In this document: piece by piece, positions 1 through 12,694 of the stretch
Position numbering within the stretch: position 1 is the first letter of the stretch
Layout of the letters: every line of letters starts with the position of its first letter
Source of the DNA: Petrosia ficiformis
Taxonomy: Eukaryota; Porifera; Demospongiae; Haplosclerida; Petrosiidae
Assembly (NCBI GenBank): GCA_947044365.1
Contig: OX345643.1
Span: 6,744,501-6,808,500, forward strand
DNA length: 64,000 bases
Direction of reading: 5' to 3'
Notes under the pieces: generated by a model
Databases searched by the model: none
What the model was told of the DNA's origin: nothing
What the model saw: the letters and a program-made list of their open reading frames with translations, nothing else
Program-made: the position numbers and the translations under genes

Positions 1-208
1 CAAAAATATAAGACCTAACCACATCAAACGGTTGCCATGGTAGCATGCTATATGTATGTATATAATTATACACATGTCTTCCTCTATCTATGTATACATG
101 TATGTATATAATTATACACATGTCTTCCTCTATCTATGTATACATGTATGTATATAACTATACACATGTCTTTATCTATGTATACATATTATATCTCACT
201 GTTTGTAG

Positions 209-1153
209 GATGGGGTTTGCTCTTGGTCTTGGTGTTTTACCTCGTCTTATTCTTGAAGGTAGACTGGATCAGGTATTGGATGGTCTCTTAGCAGCTGCTT
301 CTATTGATAAAGATATTCCTGCTGTATATACTGAGGCTAGAAGAGATGCAATTAGATCTATTTCAAAGTATGTAATTATATTTATATCAACAGACAAATT
401 GCAAATTAAATCCTCCTCCTCCTCTTCCTCCCAGTATCAGTTGTACCATGACCTTGTCTCCTGACGGAAGTCCTTCATCTGTTCTTTGTCAATCAAATAT
501 TAATAACATATTTCAGATGTTGTTTGCTTCAATGAATGACTATACCACTGATAGTAGAGGAGATATTGGAGCTGTGTATGTTAGAAATTATTTCATTTCT
601 TATAAATAGAAACCATGTCTAATTAGAATAATTACATTAGGGTACGTGAGGCAAGTATGACAGGTATGGAACAGCTGTGTATCAGACTAGCAGACGAATG
701 CCCTTCACTGCTTACACCAGACAAGTGAGTTCCTCATACTGTACTCGCTGTTTATTCTCCTGTGATATCAGTATACACTGGATTATAGAAATTGTTGAGA
801 GTTATTTATATGATAATATAAAGAGACTGATTTCCTACAATAGCAATATTATTATTGTTATTATACAATAAGAAAAACAAACATTATTGTATAATAATAA
901 TAGTAGAAGATTTGATTATTTACTTCAACAATAGTTATATCCAATAGTATTGTTTTGTTATACTTAATCTATCATTGTATATATAATTATTATTATTCTC
1001 TCATTGTTTATGTTATATTTTTTTACACAGTGTACAGGAAATCTTTTGTTTAATAATACAACAATCAAATGAAAAGATTGATAGAACTAGAGCATTAGCA
1101 TGTGATAAACTAATGACTTTGATACATCATCAGTATGTATGTATGTATGTATG

Positions 1154-1187
<34 letters not shown>

Positions 1188-1239
1188 TGTATGTACACTG
1201 TATGTATGTATGATGTATGTATGTATGTACATTTGTATG

Positions 1240-1270
<31 letters not shown>

Positions 1271-3898
1271 GTACGTATGTACGTATGTATGTATGTATGT
1301 ATGTATGTATGTATGTATGTATGTATGCATGTATGTATGAACGTATGTATGTATGTACATGTATGTATATATGTGTATTTATGTATGTACGTATGTATTA
1401 ACGTATATGTTATGTGTATGTACTACATACATGTATATGTGTTTATGTTAATAATTACTATATTTCAGACCATTCATTAATGGAATACCATATCATAAGC
1501 AGTTGATGAATATTTTCAGTCAGTAAGTTAATTATAATACATTTATATATACATGTAGGTATATATGAGAGTATGTGTGTTTGTTTGTACTCTGTCTTCA
1601 TCTTTAAACGTCTTTCCTCAAGTGAATCGATTACGGGCATTAATTGGAGTGTAGCTCAATCTTCATTTCCTTTGACTGTTCAATTATTAAATTTTGATAG
1701 TTATAGTTATCATACACTATTGGGTTTGGTTATTAGCGTAGGAGGACTCACAGAGTCATTGGTGAGTTTGTGGTTATAGTGATCAAGTGTGATATTATAT
1801 ATACATTGTACGTACCACATACATACATGTACATGTACATGTATATCTATTATGTTATGCATACATACATGTACATACATACATATAACATACGTACGTA
1901 CATACATACATAAATACATACATACATATATACATACATACATGCATACATACATACATACATACATACATACATGTATATAGATACATACATACATATA
2001 ACATATGTACGCACATACGTACGTACGTACGTACATACGTGCATACATACATACATACATACATTCATACATACATACATACATACATACATACACACAT
2101 ACATACATACATACATACATACGTACGTACATACGTACATACATACATGTATATACATTAGGTACGATATTCAAGTTCTAGTTTATTGAGTTATTTAAGA
2201 GAAATATCATCCAGGTAAATGTGGATAAGAAAATTGTTGAATATCTATACTCTTGCATGTGATTTTGTTATTTTTATTTGATATGTACATGTGACCTACA
2301 TGTGTCTATTTATGTGATTTACATGTGATCTCACTGCCATTGTATGCGACCTACATGTGATCTACATGTGATCTACATGTGATCTACATAATTATTATTA
2401 TGATCATGTACATTTTTTCCAGTAAATTGAAATTGGATTCATTTACTAAGGATATTATAAAAGTGTTTTCTATCAATCCCAGGAATAGTAGGTTAGTAAT
2501 CTAACTCTTATCTTCCATTTTTTTCATCTTGTTACTTCGAAAAGCGTCCATTCTTATTCTTATAATCTTAGTTCTTTAAGGATCTTCTTTTCCTTTTCGA
2601 CTTTTCCATTTACTAAATTGTGGGCGCAGTTTTATCTTGTCGCCATGGTTTCTTTCGTGTAGCTTGACCTTAGACCGTGACGTACATTACAAGGACCATT
2701 ATATATAGATTATTATTAATTACAGGGTTATTATTCCGTTACTGAAAACATTGGATCTTCTTTTATCTAATGGGGTATTTGGAATGTATCAGATAGAGGA
2801 AGAAGAAAAGTAAATATTTATTATTTATCTACCTGTATAATCATCCATTTCTTCTATCCATCTTCCATTCATTAACCCATTTATCCAATCTTCTATCCAT
2901 CAATCATCCATCCATCCATCCATCCATCCATCCATCTATCTATCCATCTATCTATCCATCTATCTATCCATCTATCTATCTATCTATCCATCTAACTATC
3001 CATCCATCCATCCATCCATCCATCCATCTATCTATCTATCTATCCATCCATCCATCCATCCATCAATCTATCTATCTATCTATCCATTCTATTTATGTCT
3101 TGTATCATAGTCATTGGTTTCCTGCAAGTCTTCTTGAGAAATTAAAATACGAAATAAAAAATAGCAGAGATCCTATAAAAATATTCAACAGTATCAACAC
3201 GTATGTATGTGTATAAAATCACATGATCTCCATATACATGTGATATCAATAGGCTCTGTAGTCTGTTACAGTTCTCTAGTGTAAAAGAAGCTACTCTTCA
3301 TCAGTTAATGATATTATTAGGACATCCTTACCCAAAGGTATGTCCAATTAATAATGTATTATCTTAATTACATTAAACTATACACTATAGTACATACATG
3401 TATACGTTATAGTATAATCATGTATTAACCTTATGATATTAAAGTACATATTAAGTGATATCATATTGTATAGGTGCGTAGAAACACTGCTGATCAGTTG
3501 TATGTAACACTGTTAACATATGATGACCTGATATCTGATGACATCATAGAACAAGTAATGAGTTTATTAAGTGAGACCACATGGTAAGTCACATGACCAA
3601 CATGTGTTACTAATCTATCCTGTATATATCTTTCAGGGATGGACTTGTGGATTCTGTTCGACATCAAAGAAACACCATTTGTTCTCTACTCAAACTACCA
3701 ATACCCAAAGCTAAGGTACATGTACATGTACATGTATGTAATTATGTATTATTATATTATATTATAATTATAATGTTGTCTTGTGTATAGACTGGAACCA
3801 AAACCAAAAAGACTCAAACTAAAGACTCTATGAACTATCAAGGTAAATGTATTGTATTGATTAACCACCATGGTTTTAATACATGCATGTGTACATAT

Positions 3899-3929
<31 letters not shown>

Positions 3930-3990
3930 CATACATACATACATATATACATACATACATACAGATTTGGTGGATAGAATGGGCTACTAA
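209..3990 (+). CDS. TBCD: Tubulin-specific chaperone D (cofactor D), C-terminal part
   Basis: This is the C-terminal third of cofactor D, which captures beta-tubulin and assembles alpha/beta dimers with cofactors C and E. Fifteen exons join in one frame: 209-367, 435-575, 641-724, 1031-1132, 1469-1522, 1623-1761, 2162-2214, 2423-2491, 2726-2809, 3111-3200, 3253-3337, 3474-3583, 3637-3715, 3791-3842 and 3965-3990, giving about 441 residues ending [12 protein letters not shown]. Family landmarks are [22 protein letters not shown] [18 protein letters not shown]-like [26 protein letters not shown] and the NSRDPIKIF block, in the same order as human TBCD. The 5' two thirds lie left of the window. 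Introns carry TATG and ATCC arrays. The stop is 110 bases from the stop of the opposing esterase gene. The identification is secure; exact exon borders rest on GT/AG and phase only. Confidence 0.95.
1135..1420. repeat. TATG array in TBCD intron
   Basis: A TATG array starts at the donor of exon 1031-1132. It reads as MYVCMYVC or HTYIHTYI peptides in open frames without being coding. Confidence 0.93.
1850..2155. repeat. CATA array in TBCD intron
   Basis: A CATA array with TACGTACG interruptions ends at the acceptor of exon 2162-2214. It is in the opposite orientation to the array at 1135-1420. Confidence 0.92.
2890..3095. repeat. ATCC/ATCT array in TBCD intron
   Basis: Alternating runs of CATC and TATC units lie between exons 2726-2809 and 3111-3200. 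Confidence 0.92.
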
Positions 3991-4100
3991 ATTTATAATC
4001 AATAATTATAACAAAACATAATGTTTTTTATCATTATTATGTTATGTTATGTATTTATTAGTCAGTACATCAGTAAGGAATAACAGTTTATTACATTAAA

Positions 4101-6121
4101 TTAAATTCCAGCTGCTCTGTCCAGCATCAACTTTATTCCTGCCATTTGTGGTCCTAATTTACTGGCTGTAAGTATATTGTGTGATATTTTGTCACATGAC
4201 AATTGTATTACATACCATATGCTGTAGAAGTATACCCCCACCTAAAACATGGAATGTACATCATGTAACATACTTGTATACATATGTACATATACATACA
4301 TGTACATATGCCCATTTACACACAGCATGTGCATGTATGTACTTGTACACATATGTACATGTATATACACTGTACATGTACAGGTACACATACATGTACA
4401 TATACCCATTTACACACAGCATGTGCATGTATGTACTTGTACACATATGTACATGTATATACACTGTACATGTACAGGTACACATACATGTACACATACC
4501 AGTCCCAGCAACCATAAGGATTCAGTACAGAAGTACGTGCTTGAGGATATATAATAATGATGTCATTCTTCTCAGCTAATTCATTATATCCAGCATGTAA
4601 TGCAAATGTATCCGATAGATATATTCTAAAAATAAATATATACATAAATATATAATTAATATAATATTTACCTTCCTTGTTTGCAACCATGAAAAACAAG
4701 ATGAAGTCGACATTCTAATATTATATATTATATATTATATATTATACTACATGTACAAGTATCACTTACTTGTAGAGTTAGATTGACAGTTAGTGGGGAT
4801 ATAGATATATCCAGTATTATCAATACTTATCAACTTAGGATTCCCAGCAAAGAATTCTGATTGGTCAAAATCTAGTAGCTATATACATAGCATCTAGTAT
4901 TCCATAGTAACAATGTTATGTATATAATCTCACATTTTCTTTAATGGATTCACCATCATCAGCAGTTTTAATATCTTTATATATGTGTTGTAAAATGTAG
5001 TAAGCTGTTGAGTAGTTACAATTGTTGATAAATGGGCTTTTAAATATTGGACATGGGTTGCCATAGTTACTAGTCACCTGATTAATTAATTACATAAATA
5101 GAGGTTATTATATAATATAAAACATACAATTGAATGTTTAGCAGGAATATCCAGTTTCATAAACAGGTTTCCTTGATTTAAGAAACTCGAGTAATATTCT
5201 CCAAGTTTCCTCACTACACCTATATAATTATAGATAGATAATTAATATCATAAATAGTTACATATATAATATCACCTGGTACTACCACTGTATCAAGTGT
5301 TCCTGAAAACAGATACACACGAGAGTTGTTAAGATATGATGGAGGATCTATTGTTCCAGTTAATGATGTCTCATATGTAATAGACACTAATTCAGACACA
5401 CAAATAGCAACTGGATCTACCGTACAAGCAGTAGTTGCTATATCAATATTGTTATTTGCACACCAGAATGGACCTACATATCAAGAGATAATTAAACATG
5501 GATCATAAATGTGTATTAACCTCCAGCTATGATTCCAGCTCCCATTATAGTACGAGAAAATGCCACATGAAACTGAACAGAAAAGAAAGCTCCTGACGAT
5601 AAACCTGACACAGAGATCTTTCCCTTGTCAATGTGGTATGTTTCTACAAGAATGTGTATATATATATACATGTGTATAGTGATCTGCACTCAGGGTTATA
5701 CACTAGTCTGCATGGAGAGCAGACCTTTTGCCTCCACTTTTATATTGGGACCAAGCTATTGCTTCCCTCCGCCCCATCCCAATGTAAAAGCGGAGGTGAA
5801 AGGTCTGCTCGCCAGACTAGGTTATACAAGTCACATGACTGTCATGAGTTCACTCATTCTTCACTGTAAGTCACGTAACAGTGAAGATGCTATGATAATT
5901 ATGTACATAATTATGAAAGTACGATATATATTATATATAATTATTATATGTACTTATATATATATATATATATATATATAATGTGTAATTTTGTACATAA
6001 TATATATATCCATTACAATGTGATACATACGTAGTTTGATAGGTGATCTCTGAGAGTTTCCATTGAGTACTAATATACTCAATATTATTATAGTGAACAG
6101 TAATGTGCTGTGATTTTCCAT
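4101..6121 (-). CDS. Secreted PHB-depolymerase-like esterase (alpha/beta hydrolase)
   Basis: Ten exons on the minus strand give 338 residues: 6121-6031, 5643-5521, 5473-5276, 5219-5128, 5077-4934, 4878-4770, 4714-4672, 4625-4500, 4241-4216 and 4165-4101. All phases agree and exon 9 is only 26 bases. Residues 1-24 form a signal peptide (hydrophobic LLFTIIILSILVLNG). The lipase box GLSSG has Ser46, the probable acid is Asp132 in FSGTLD, and the probable base is His165 in PAKHSI. The oxyanion block VFHGCKQG lies near residue 260, followed by YPQA and NPYGCWDWWGY. The order Ser-Asp-His-oxyanion is that of type II, circularly permuted PHB depolymerases such as the Penicillium funiculosum enzyme. 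It would hydrolyse short polyhydroxyalkanoates or a related ester outside the cell; the substrate is inferred. It starts 131 bases from ANKZF1, head-to-head. Confidence 0.85.
4300..4495. repeat. Tandem pair of an about 96-bp unit in esterase intron 8
   Basis: CCCATTTACACACAGCATGT opens two near-identical copies (from about 4310 and 4406), each ending CTGTACATGTACAGGTACAC. The flanking 26-base exon 9 is only about 70 bases away. Confidence 0.9.
5703..5820. mobile_element. Snap-back MITE with 8-bp target duplication
   Basis: The two halves are near-perfect inverted repeats of about 45 bases. The left arm begins CTAGTCTGCATGGAGAGCAG and the right arm ends CTGCTCGCCAGACTAG. The element is flanked by identical GTTATACA copies at 5695-5702 and 5821-5828. 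It lies in intron 1 of the esterase gene. The 8-base duplication points to a hAT-type or similar transposase acting in trans; no coding capacity is present. Confidence 0.8.
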
Positions 6122-6252
6122 CTATGACAAGCTAAGTAATTGCTTGCTCATCTGTGGGTGTGGCTAGATATTTTCTCAATGTGGTGCAACAGAATTAGTA
6201 TTTATGATGAAAGAATTATCATGATTCTAGATAGATAGTATAGAGATATGAG
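6122..6252. promoter_or_regulatory. Divergent promoter region, esterase / ANKZF1
   Basis: Only 131 bases separate the start codons of the two divergent genes, so both promoters and both 5' leaders must lie here. I see no TATA box that is convincing for either side. The role is inferred from the layout alone. Confidence 0.5.
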
Positions 6253-9200
6253 ATGGAGAAACAGAAAGGAGTTAAAAGAGTTGGTATCTTCACAGCTGAA
6301 GGTGAGGATGTGTTGTCGCAGATTTTACAAATAAGAATGGAGAAATTAATGGTAGAGGAGAAGAAAGACAGAAATGAAGAACTAGTGACTAAATTAAAAC
6401 CTGGTGCTGATTCTCAGTGTCTGTCATGTCATGTGACATTTGCTGATCGTGAGGAACAGGTCATGTGATATCACATGTATAAGTATTATACTAATGTATA
6501 TAATGTATACAGGTGGAGCACTATCGCTTGGATTGGCATAGACTGAATTTAAAGAGAAGATTAAAAGGACTATCACCTTTATCACAAGATGACTTTGAGT
6601 GTCAATCAGGTACATCACATGATCATCACATGACTGATCACATGATGTATTTATTTATGTTTAGCGGATCTGTCAAGCATTTCTGGATCAGAGAGTGACA
6701 GTGAAAATGAAATAGAAGAATTGGAGGAAGAGGAGGATGAGATCAGAAGTCATTCACATGGGTCACCTCTACTAGTATTCACGACATCTGATGGAGTTCA
6801 ACATGCTGTATATCGCTGTTTATTAACAAATTCAAAGGTTAATTATATGTAATCTATGTATATGTATATAATTATGTACAATTGTATGTATGTATGTATG
6901 TACTATCATAGTATTTTGTATTATATCATTTATATCTATGTACAGTGTATGTATATATCATATTTATGTACATACGTATATGTATAATGTATGACTGTAT
7001 GTATATATATAATGTATGTATTCCTCATCTCATTATATATGTAGGATTTAAGAAATACAACCGAGTGTGACTTGAGACAAAGTCTAAGACAGTTGACATT
7101 ACCTGGTATATGGATAGTTCTAATGAGATCTGGAGGGCATTTTGCTGGTGCAGTATTTAGAGGGTTAGTGAATATACAAGTAATATAATTTATTATTATT
7201 ATTTATTGTGCATTCATTTCTAGTTCTACAGCCTTAACACATAAAACATTTCATCGTTACACTGTCAGAGCTAAAAGAGGCACAATACAGTCGAGTAGAG
7301 ATACAAACCATGGCGGACACAAACCCAAGTCAGCTGGAGCCAGTCTGAGGCGATACAATGAAACAGCACTGGAACAAGTTAATATTACACTGACATACTA
7401 TCAATAATTAAATTTCATTTTTTATATGTTTTCAGGAAATAGCTGATCTTATGTTGTCATGGAAACAGTACTTGCATGATGCTGTTGCAATTTTTGTCAG
7501 AGCTCCGAAACACAACAGACATGCTTTTACTCCAGGTAAAAACTCACCTCTAAGTCCAGGTACGTAAGCAAGAAAAATGGAAGGATTAGAAAAATTAATT
7601 TATTCATTTTCTCTTTCAGATGATCCTCGAATTAGAAGTATTCCATTTATTACACGAAGACCAACTTTCAAAGAAGTAAAAGATGTTAATGGTAAACTAG
7701 GTACTATTTATAGTGGAGTGCAATGCCATGTACCTCAGCCTAAGACACAGTCCCATACTGTGAAAATCCATACCCAAACTGATACTCAGTCCCATATTGA
7801 TACAACTCGTTCCTATGTTGAAACTGTTACTAGTTTAAAGAATAGTTCTCAGGATTCCATTCTAGACAGTGAAAATGATGAAATTAAAGAGATGAGTAAG
7901 GATATACAGAAATCCACAAAGAGAAGGAAGAAGAAGACAACTCATACTAATGAGGCTGACCCTGTCGTTAAACAGCTTCATGAGCTCACTGGTAAAGGAG
8001 ATGTAGATGCTTTAGTGAAATTTTTGGAAGACTCTGGTTGTAAATCATTTTGTTCTGACCAATCGGATGAAGATAAAGGAGCTATGAATATTGTTAACAT
8101 TAATTGTTTATATGAGGGGAATACAGCACTACATTTAGCTTCTGTTACTGGACATGTTGATATTTTGAATGTGTTATTAATGTATGGGGCAGACCCTACA
8201 ATCAAGTATGTGTATATGTATGTACGGATGTATGTATGTATGTATGCATGTATGTATGTATGTATGTATGTATGTATGTATGTATGTATGTTTGTATGTT
8301 TGTATGTAGCATGTATGTATGTATGTACTATGTATGTATATGGGTATGTATGTATGCATGTATGTATGTACGTATGTATGTATGTATGTATATATATAAG
8401 TACATACGTATACAAAATTACGTATGTACATACGTACGTACGTATGTACGTATGCATGTATGTATGTATATGTGTGTATGTATGTGAGTATGTATATATG
8501 TATGTACGTATGCATGTATGTATGTATGTATGTATGTATGTATGTATGTATGTGTGTATGTATGTATGTATGTGTGTATGTATGTATGTATGTATGTACT
8601 ATTATTTCAGGAATACACATGATAAAGTACCCTACATGATTTCAAGAGATAAAGTAACTCGAGATTCATTTAGAAGATTCATGAACCAATATCCTGATAT
8701 GTATGATTACACTGTTGCTAAGATACCAAGCCCATTGAGTGAGGAAATGGAATTAGTGAGAAAGGAGAAGAAAACTGAAAAGAAGAAAGCTCAAAGGAAA
8801 GCTCAGAAAGAAAGAAAGAAGGTCAGTTTCTTCTACATAACTGTAAATTAATAATTATAATTATGATTATATGTGTATGTATCTGATTTAATCCACTGTC
8901 TATGTACATATCCACTCATCAATTCATCTATCTATTTATCTTATTTCTTTATCTATTTTAGGAGAAAGCCCAAGAGGATGTTCTCCAGAGAACTGAACTA
9001 GAGAGACAGAAAATGATGCAAAACGTGAGTGATCGAGAAAGACGAGCTTTAGCAGCTGAGAAACGTATGGCCAATCAGCTCCCAGATGTTAAAGATGTAA
9101 CAAAGTAAGATAATCAGTCCTCAGTCATTACAGCTATGAATATCATTATAATTTATTGTTTAGGTATGGTACTTGTTGTTGGTGTGGATCCAGTCTGTGT

Positions 9201-9293
9201 GGAGTTGTACCATTTGAAAAATTACATTACAAATACTGTAAAATTGAATGTGTTAGAGAACATCGTAAAGAACTACAAGAAAGGAAAAATTAA
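6253..9293 (+). CDS. ANKZF1: ANKZF1 / Vms1, ribosome quality control peptidyl-tRNA hydrolase
   Basis: Ten exons in agreeing phase give 647 residues: 6253-6459, 6513-6609, 6665-6837, 7045-7163, 7224-7377, 7436-7559, 7620-8205, 8611-8821, 8962-9104 and 9164-9293. A C2H2-like zinc finger ([19 protein letters not shown]) is followed by an acidic stretch. Then comes the VLRF1 domain ([21 protein letters not shown] with the probable catalytic Gln, [21 protein letters not shown]). Ankyrin repeats ([20 protein letters not shown]) lead to a charged [13 protein letters not shown] coiled coil with a likely p97-binding VIM, and a C-terminal Cys cluster ([10 protein letters not shown]). The family releases nascent chains from stalled 60S ribosomes. 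The intron between the ankyrin exons (8206-8610) is a stop-free TATG array of 405 bases and keeps the frame. Confidence 0.93.
8206..8600. repeat. TATG array in ANKZF1 ankyrin-region intron
   Basis: It fills the intron 8206-8610. It contains no stop codon in the frame of the flanking exons. Confidence 0.93.
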
Positions 9294-9609
9294 CAATTGA
9301 ACAAATAATTACAAATTTTTATTATAAATTTTTATTATAATTTGTATACCATGTGACTCATAAAACTTCATTGGCTAGACAGTAAATTTGAATGCGCATG
9401 TGCAATATCACTATAGTGATGATCCTGATTCTCATTATGGATATCGGAATCAGACCAATAAATATCTGTATCGAAGAAACGATTCGTCGGATGTAAACAA
9501 AGGGCTAATGGCCTTCTCTCTATGATCTTTGAAAGACATCTTACATGATACACCATAGTATTCTCTTTTTTATTTCCTCGTAGAAGAAAAAAGATTTGTA
9601 AGTTAGTTT
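9294..9609. other. Gap between ANKZF1 and UNK with a doubtful short ORF
   Basis: This interval holds the 3' end of ANKZF1 and the 5' leader of UNK. A minus-strand ORF (9556-9368, 62 codons, MVYHVRCLSKIIERRP... ending NLLSSQ) fills much of it. It has a basic, mildly amphipathic N-terminus that could be a mitochondrial presequence, but I recognise no family. Its size would be usual for chance in AT-rich DNA, and it may simply be UNK leader sequence. Confidence 0.2.
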
Positions 9610-12600
9610 ATGTGGGAGGGAGTGTCCAATTGGTCAACTGAGGTAATGACCACCAATCAGGAGTCTTTTCAGAGGGTTAGTAGTGGTGGAGGGGTTACAA
9701 CTGCTCCAGAAAAGCCATTTCATTACACGTGAGTACATCTTAACTCATTATGATCTTCTAAAGTGTATTTGGAGATGTTTAATGTACTAAAACTCTCATC
9801 TTTTAGTTATCTGAAAGAGTTTCGTGTGGAGCAGTGTAAATTATTTTTACAACATAAATGCACACAACATCGTCCTTATACCTGTTTTTATTGGCATTTT
9901 ATGAATCAAAAACGAAGAAGACCAATTAGAAAGAGAGATGGAACGTTCACATATAGTCCTGATGTATATTGTGCGATGTATGATGAAAATACTGGAATAT
10001 GTCCTAATGGTGAAGAGTAAGTTCTAACCTTCCTCACCTTATATGTAATATAATATATGTATAAGTGTTGTATAATTATGTATAATTCTGTTAAGTTAAC
10101 ATATCAAAGAGACTAATCTAATAATTCTATATTCATTGGTGACATGTATAGTTGTTTTTCATATGTGATTTGTTCATTCAATTTTTAGTTGTTCGTGTTT
10201 GCATCGTAATGCTGGAGACACGGAACGACGATATCATCTTCGTTATTATAAAACCAGTACTTGTGTTTATGAAACAGATTCACGAGGGTTTTGTGTAAAG
10301 AACGGTCCACACTGTGCATTTGCACATGGACCTCATGACCTAAGATCTCCAGTATATGATATCAGAGAAACCACGGGTGAAGTAGAAGAAGATAGACTAT
10401 TGTCTCCTCTTGTTGGAAGTTTAGAGAGAGAGAAAGGTGTATTAGTAGATGATCCAAGATGGCATGGTAAGTTTCTCTTCCACATCTCCAGTTAATTCTC
10501 TTTGTTTTCTTACCTCTTCCATTATCTTTCTCTTACATTTCTTCCTTCTGTTACCTCCTTCTTTGCTTCTTACCTACTAACCTCCTAGCCTCTCTCTTCT
10601 CTTACCTCTCTCCTCTCTCCCTTCTCTAACCTCTTACCTCTCTCCCTTCTCTAACTTCTTACCTCTCTTCCTTCTCTTACCTCTTATCTCTCTCCCTTCT
10701 CTTACCTCCTATCTCTCTCCCTTCTCTTACCTCTTACCTCTTACCTCTCTCCCTTCTCTTACCTCCTATCTCTCTCCCTTCTCTTACCTCTCTCCTCTCT
10801 CCCTTTTTTAACCTCTTATCTCTCTCCCTTCTCTTACCTCTTACCTTTCTCCCTTCTCTTACCTCTTACCTCTCTCCCTTCTCTTACCTCCTATATCTCT
10901 CCCCTCTCTTACCTCTTATCTCTCTCTTCCTTATCTAATCTGTTTTTATTCTTATAAACATTTAACTAACTTCCATTCATATCATTCCACATCTTTAATT
11001 AGATAACAACAACCTATAACAATATACACACATACCATACTCAAGACACATGTTCTGTATTTCAAATAATTATATAACAACAGTATAGTAATAATGATAA
11101 TTATATTACATGTTAATATGTTGTTGTATATGTATTTCTTGTGTACCACTAACATGTGTACAGTTTAGTGTTTATCAGGTTATTTAAGTTTATGTATATG
11201 TGTTATGTGTTAACTGCTTACTCAACTGCTAATAACTATACTGTACTGACTAGTTATGTAATATTATATGCTATAGTTTAGTCAACACACAAACTAGTAA
11301 CAGATTTTGGTCATGTGATAGTACATGTCACCTTTTGTCAATAATAATAATGATGTCTTTTGTAAGTAAGCAATGTCATGTGATAGTGCATGTGACCTCT
11401 TGTCAATAATAATAATGATGTCCTTTGTAAGTATGCAATGTCATGTGATAGTACATGTGACCTTTTGTCAATAATAATAATATTGTCCTCTGTAATTCAT
11501 ATTGATAGTATACTAAGCAACTATGTCATGTGATAGTACATGTGACCTCTTGTCAATAATAATAATATTGTCCTCTGTAATTCATATTGATAGTATACTA
11601 AGCAACTATGTCATGTGATGTACAGGGCATTGGAATTAAAGACAAGATGTGGAATGATTCAATTCAGATTCAGATTACAAATGCAATTCCAGTAAATTAA
11701 TTCCAATTACAGCAGGTAGTGTTATGGGGACTGTATTAAGTAATTATCACATACAATACATGTATGTTCCTTTACAAAAATGGAATTGCTCTGAGATTGT
11801 ATCATTCCCGCCAAACCTTCAATTCAATTCTCATTCATTTGATAGCATCATTTGCCAATTCATAATTCCACCCCAATTCATGCTAAAAGTGGAAAATCCA
11901 GAATCACTCCGATTCAAAATTTTTAATTCCAATGCCTGGTGATGTACATGTGAGCTCTTGTTATAATGACCTTTCATACTGATAATGTCATATAATATAA
12001 CATATGACCTCTTGTCATGTGATAATACACTTTTTTTATATAGATTCTAGTTTTGTATTGACTTATTATAAAACTGATATTTGTAAGAGACCACCAAGAC
12101 TGTGCAGACAAGGATATGCTTGTCCTTTCTATCATAACAATAAAGACAGGCGGAGAGGACCTAAAGTATTCAAATATAGGTGTGTTTTATCTATCTATCT
12201 ATCCATCAGTCTGTCTATCCATCTATCAATCCATTCATCCATCCATTCATTCATCCCTTTGTCTATCCATCGATTTATCCCATCATCCATCCACTTATCC
12301 ATCCATTCATTCCATCATCTATCTATCCATCCATCCATCTATTTGGCGATCCATTCATCCATCCATCTATTTGTTGATCCATTCATCTTTAGATCAACAC
12401 CATGTCCAAATGTAAAAGTGAATGATGAATGGGGTGATCCTGTCCATTGTGAACAAGGTGACCAATGTTGTTACTGTCACACCAGAACAGAACAACAATT
12501 TCATCCAGAGGTAACATACATGTAATATAACTCTCTTTCTCTCTTCTCTATCTATCTATCTATCTATATATCTATCTATCTATCTACCTATTTATCTATC

Positions 12601-12647
12601 TATCTATCTATCTATATATTTATCTATCTATCTACCTATCTATCTAC

Positions 12648-12694
<47 letters not shown>

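Noticed and set aside
1113..2189. Long ORFs reading MYVCMYVC or HTYIHTYI on both strands here and in many other places
   Set aside because: They are translations of TATG/CATA arrays, which have no stop codon in most frames. They lie in introns between well-supported exons.
4101..6121. Bacterial contamination as the source of the PHB-depolymerase gene
   Set aside because: Ten spliced exons with animal-type introns, an intronic MITE and close eukaryotic neighbours on both sides argue against it.
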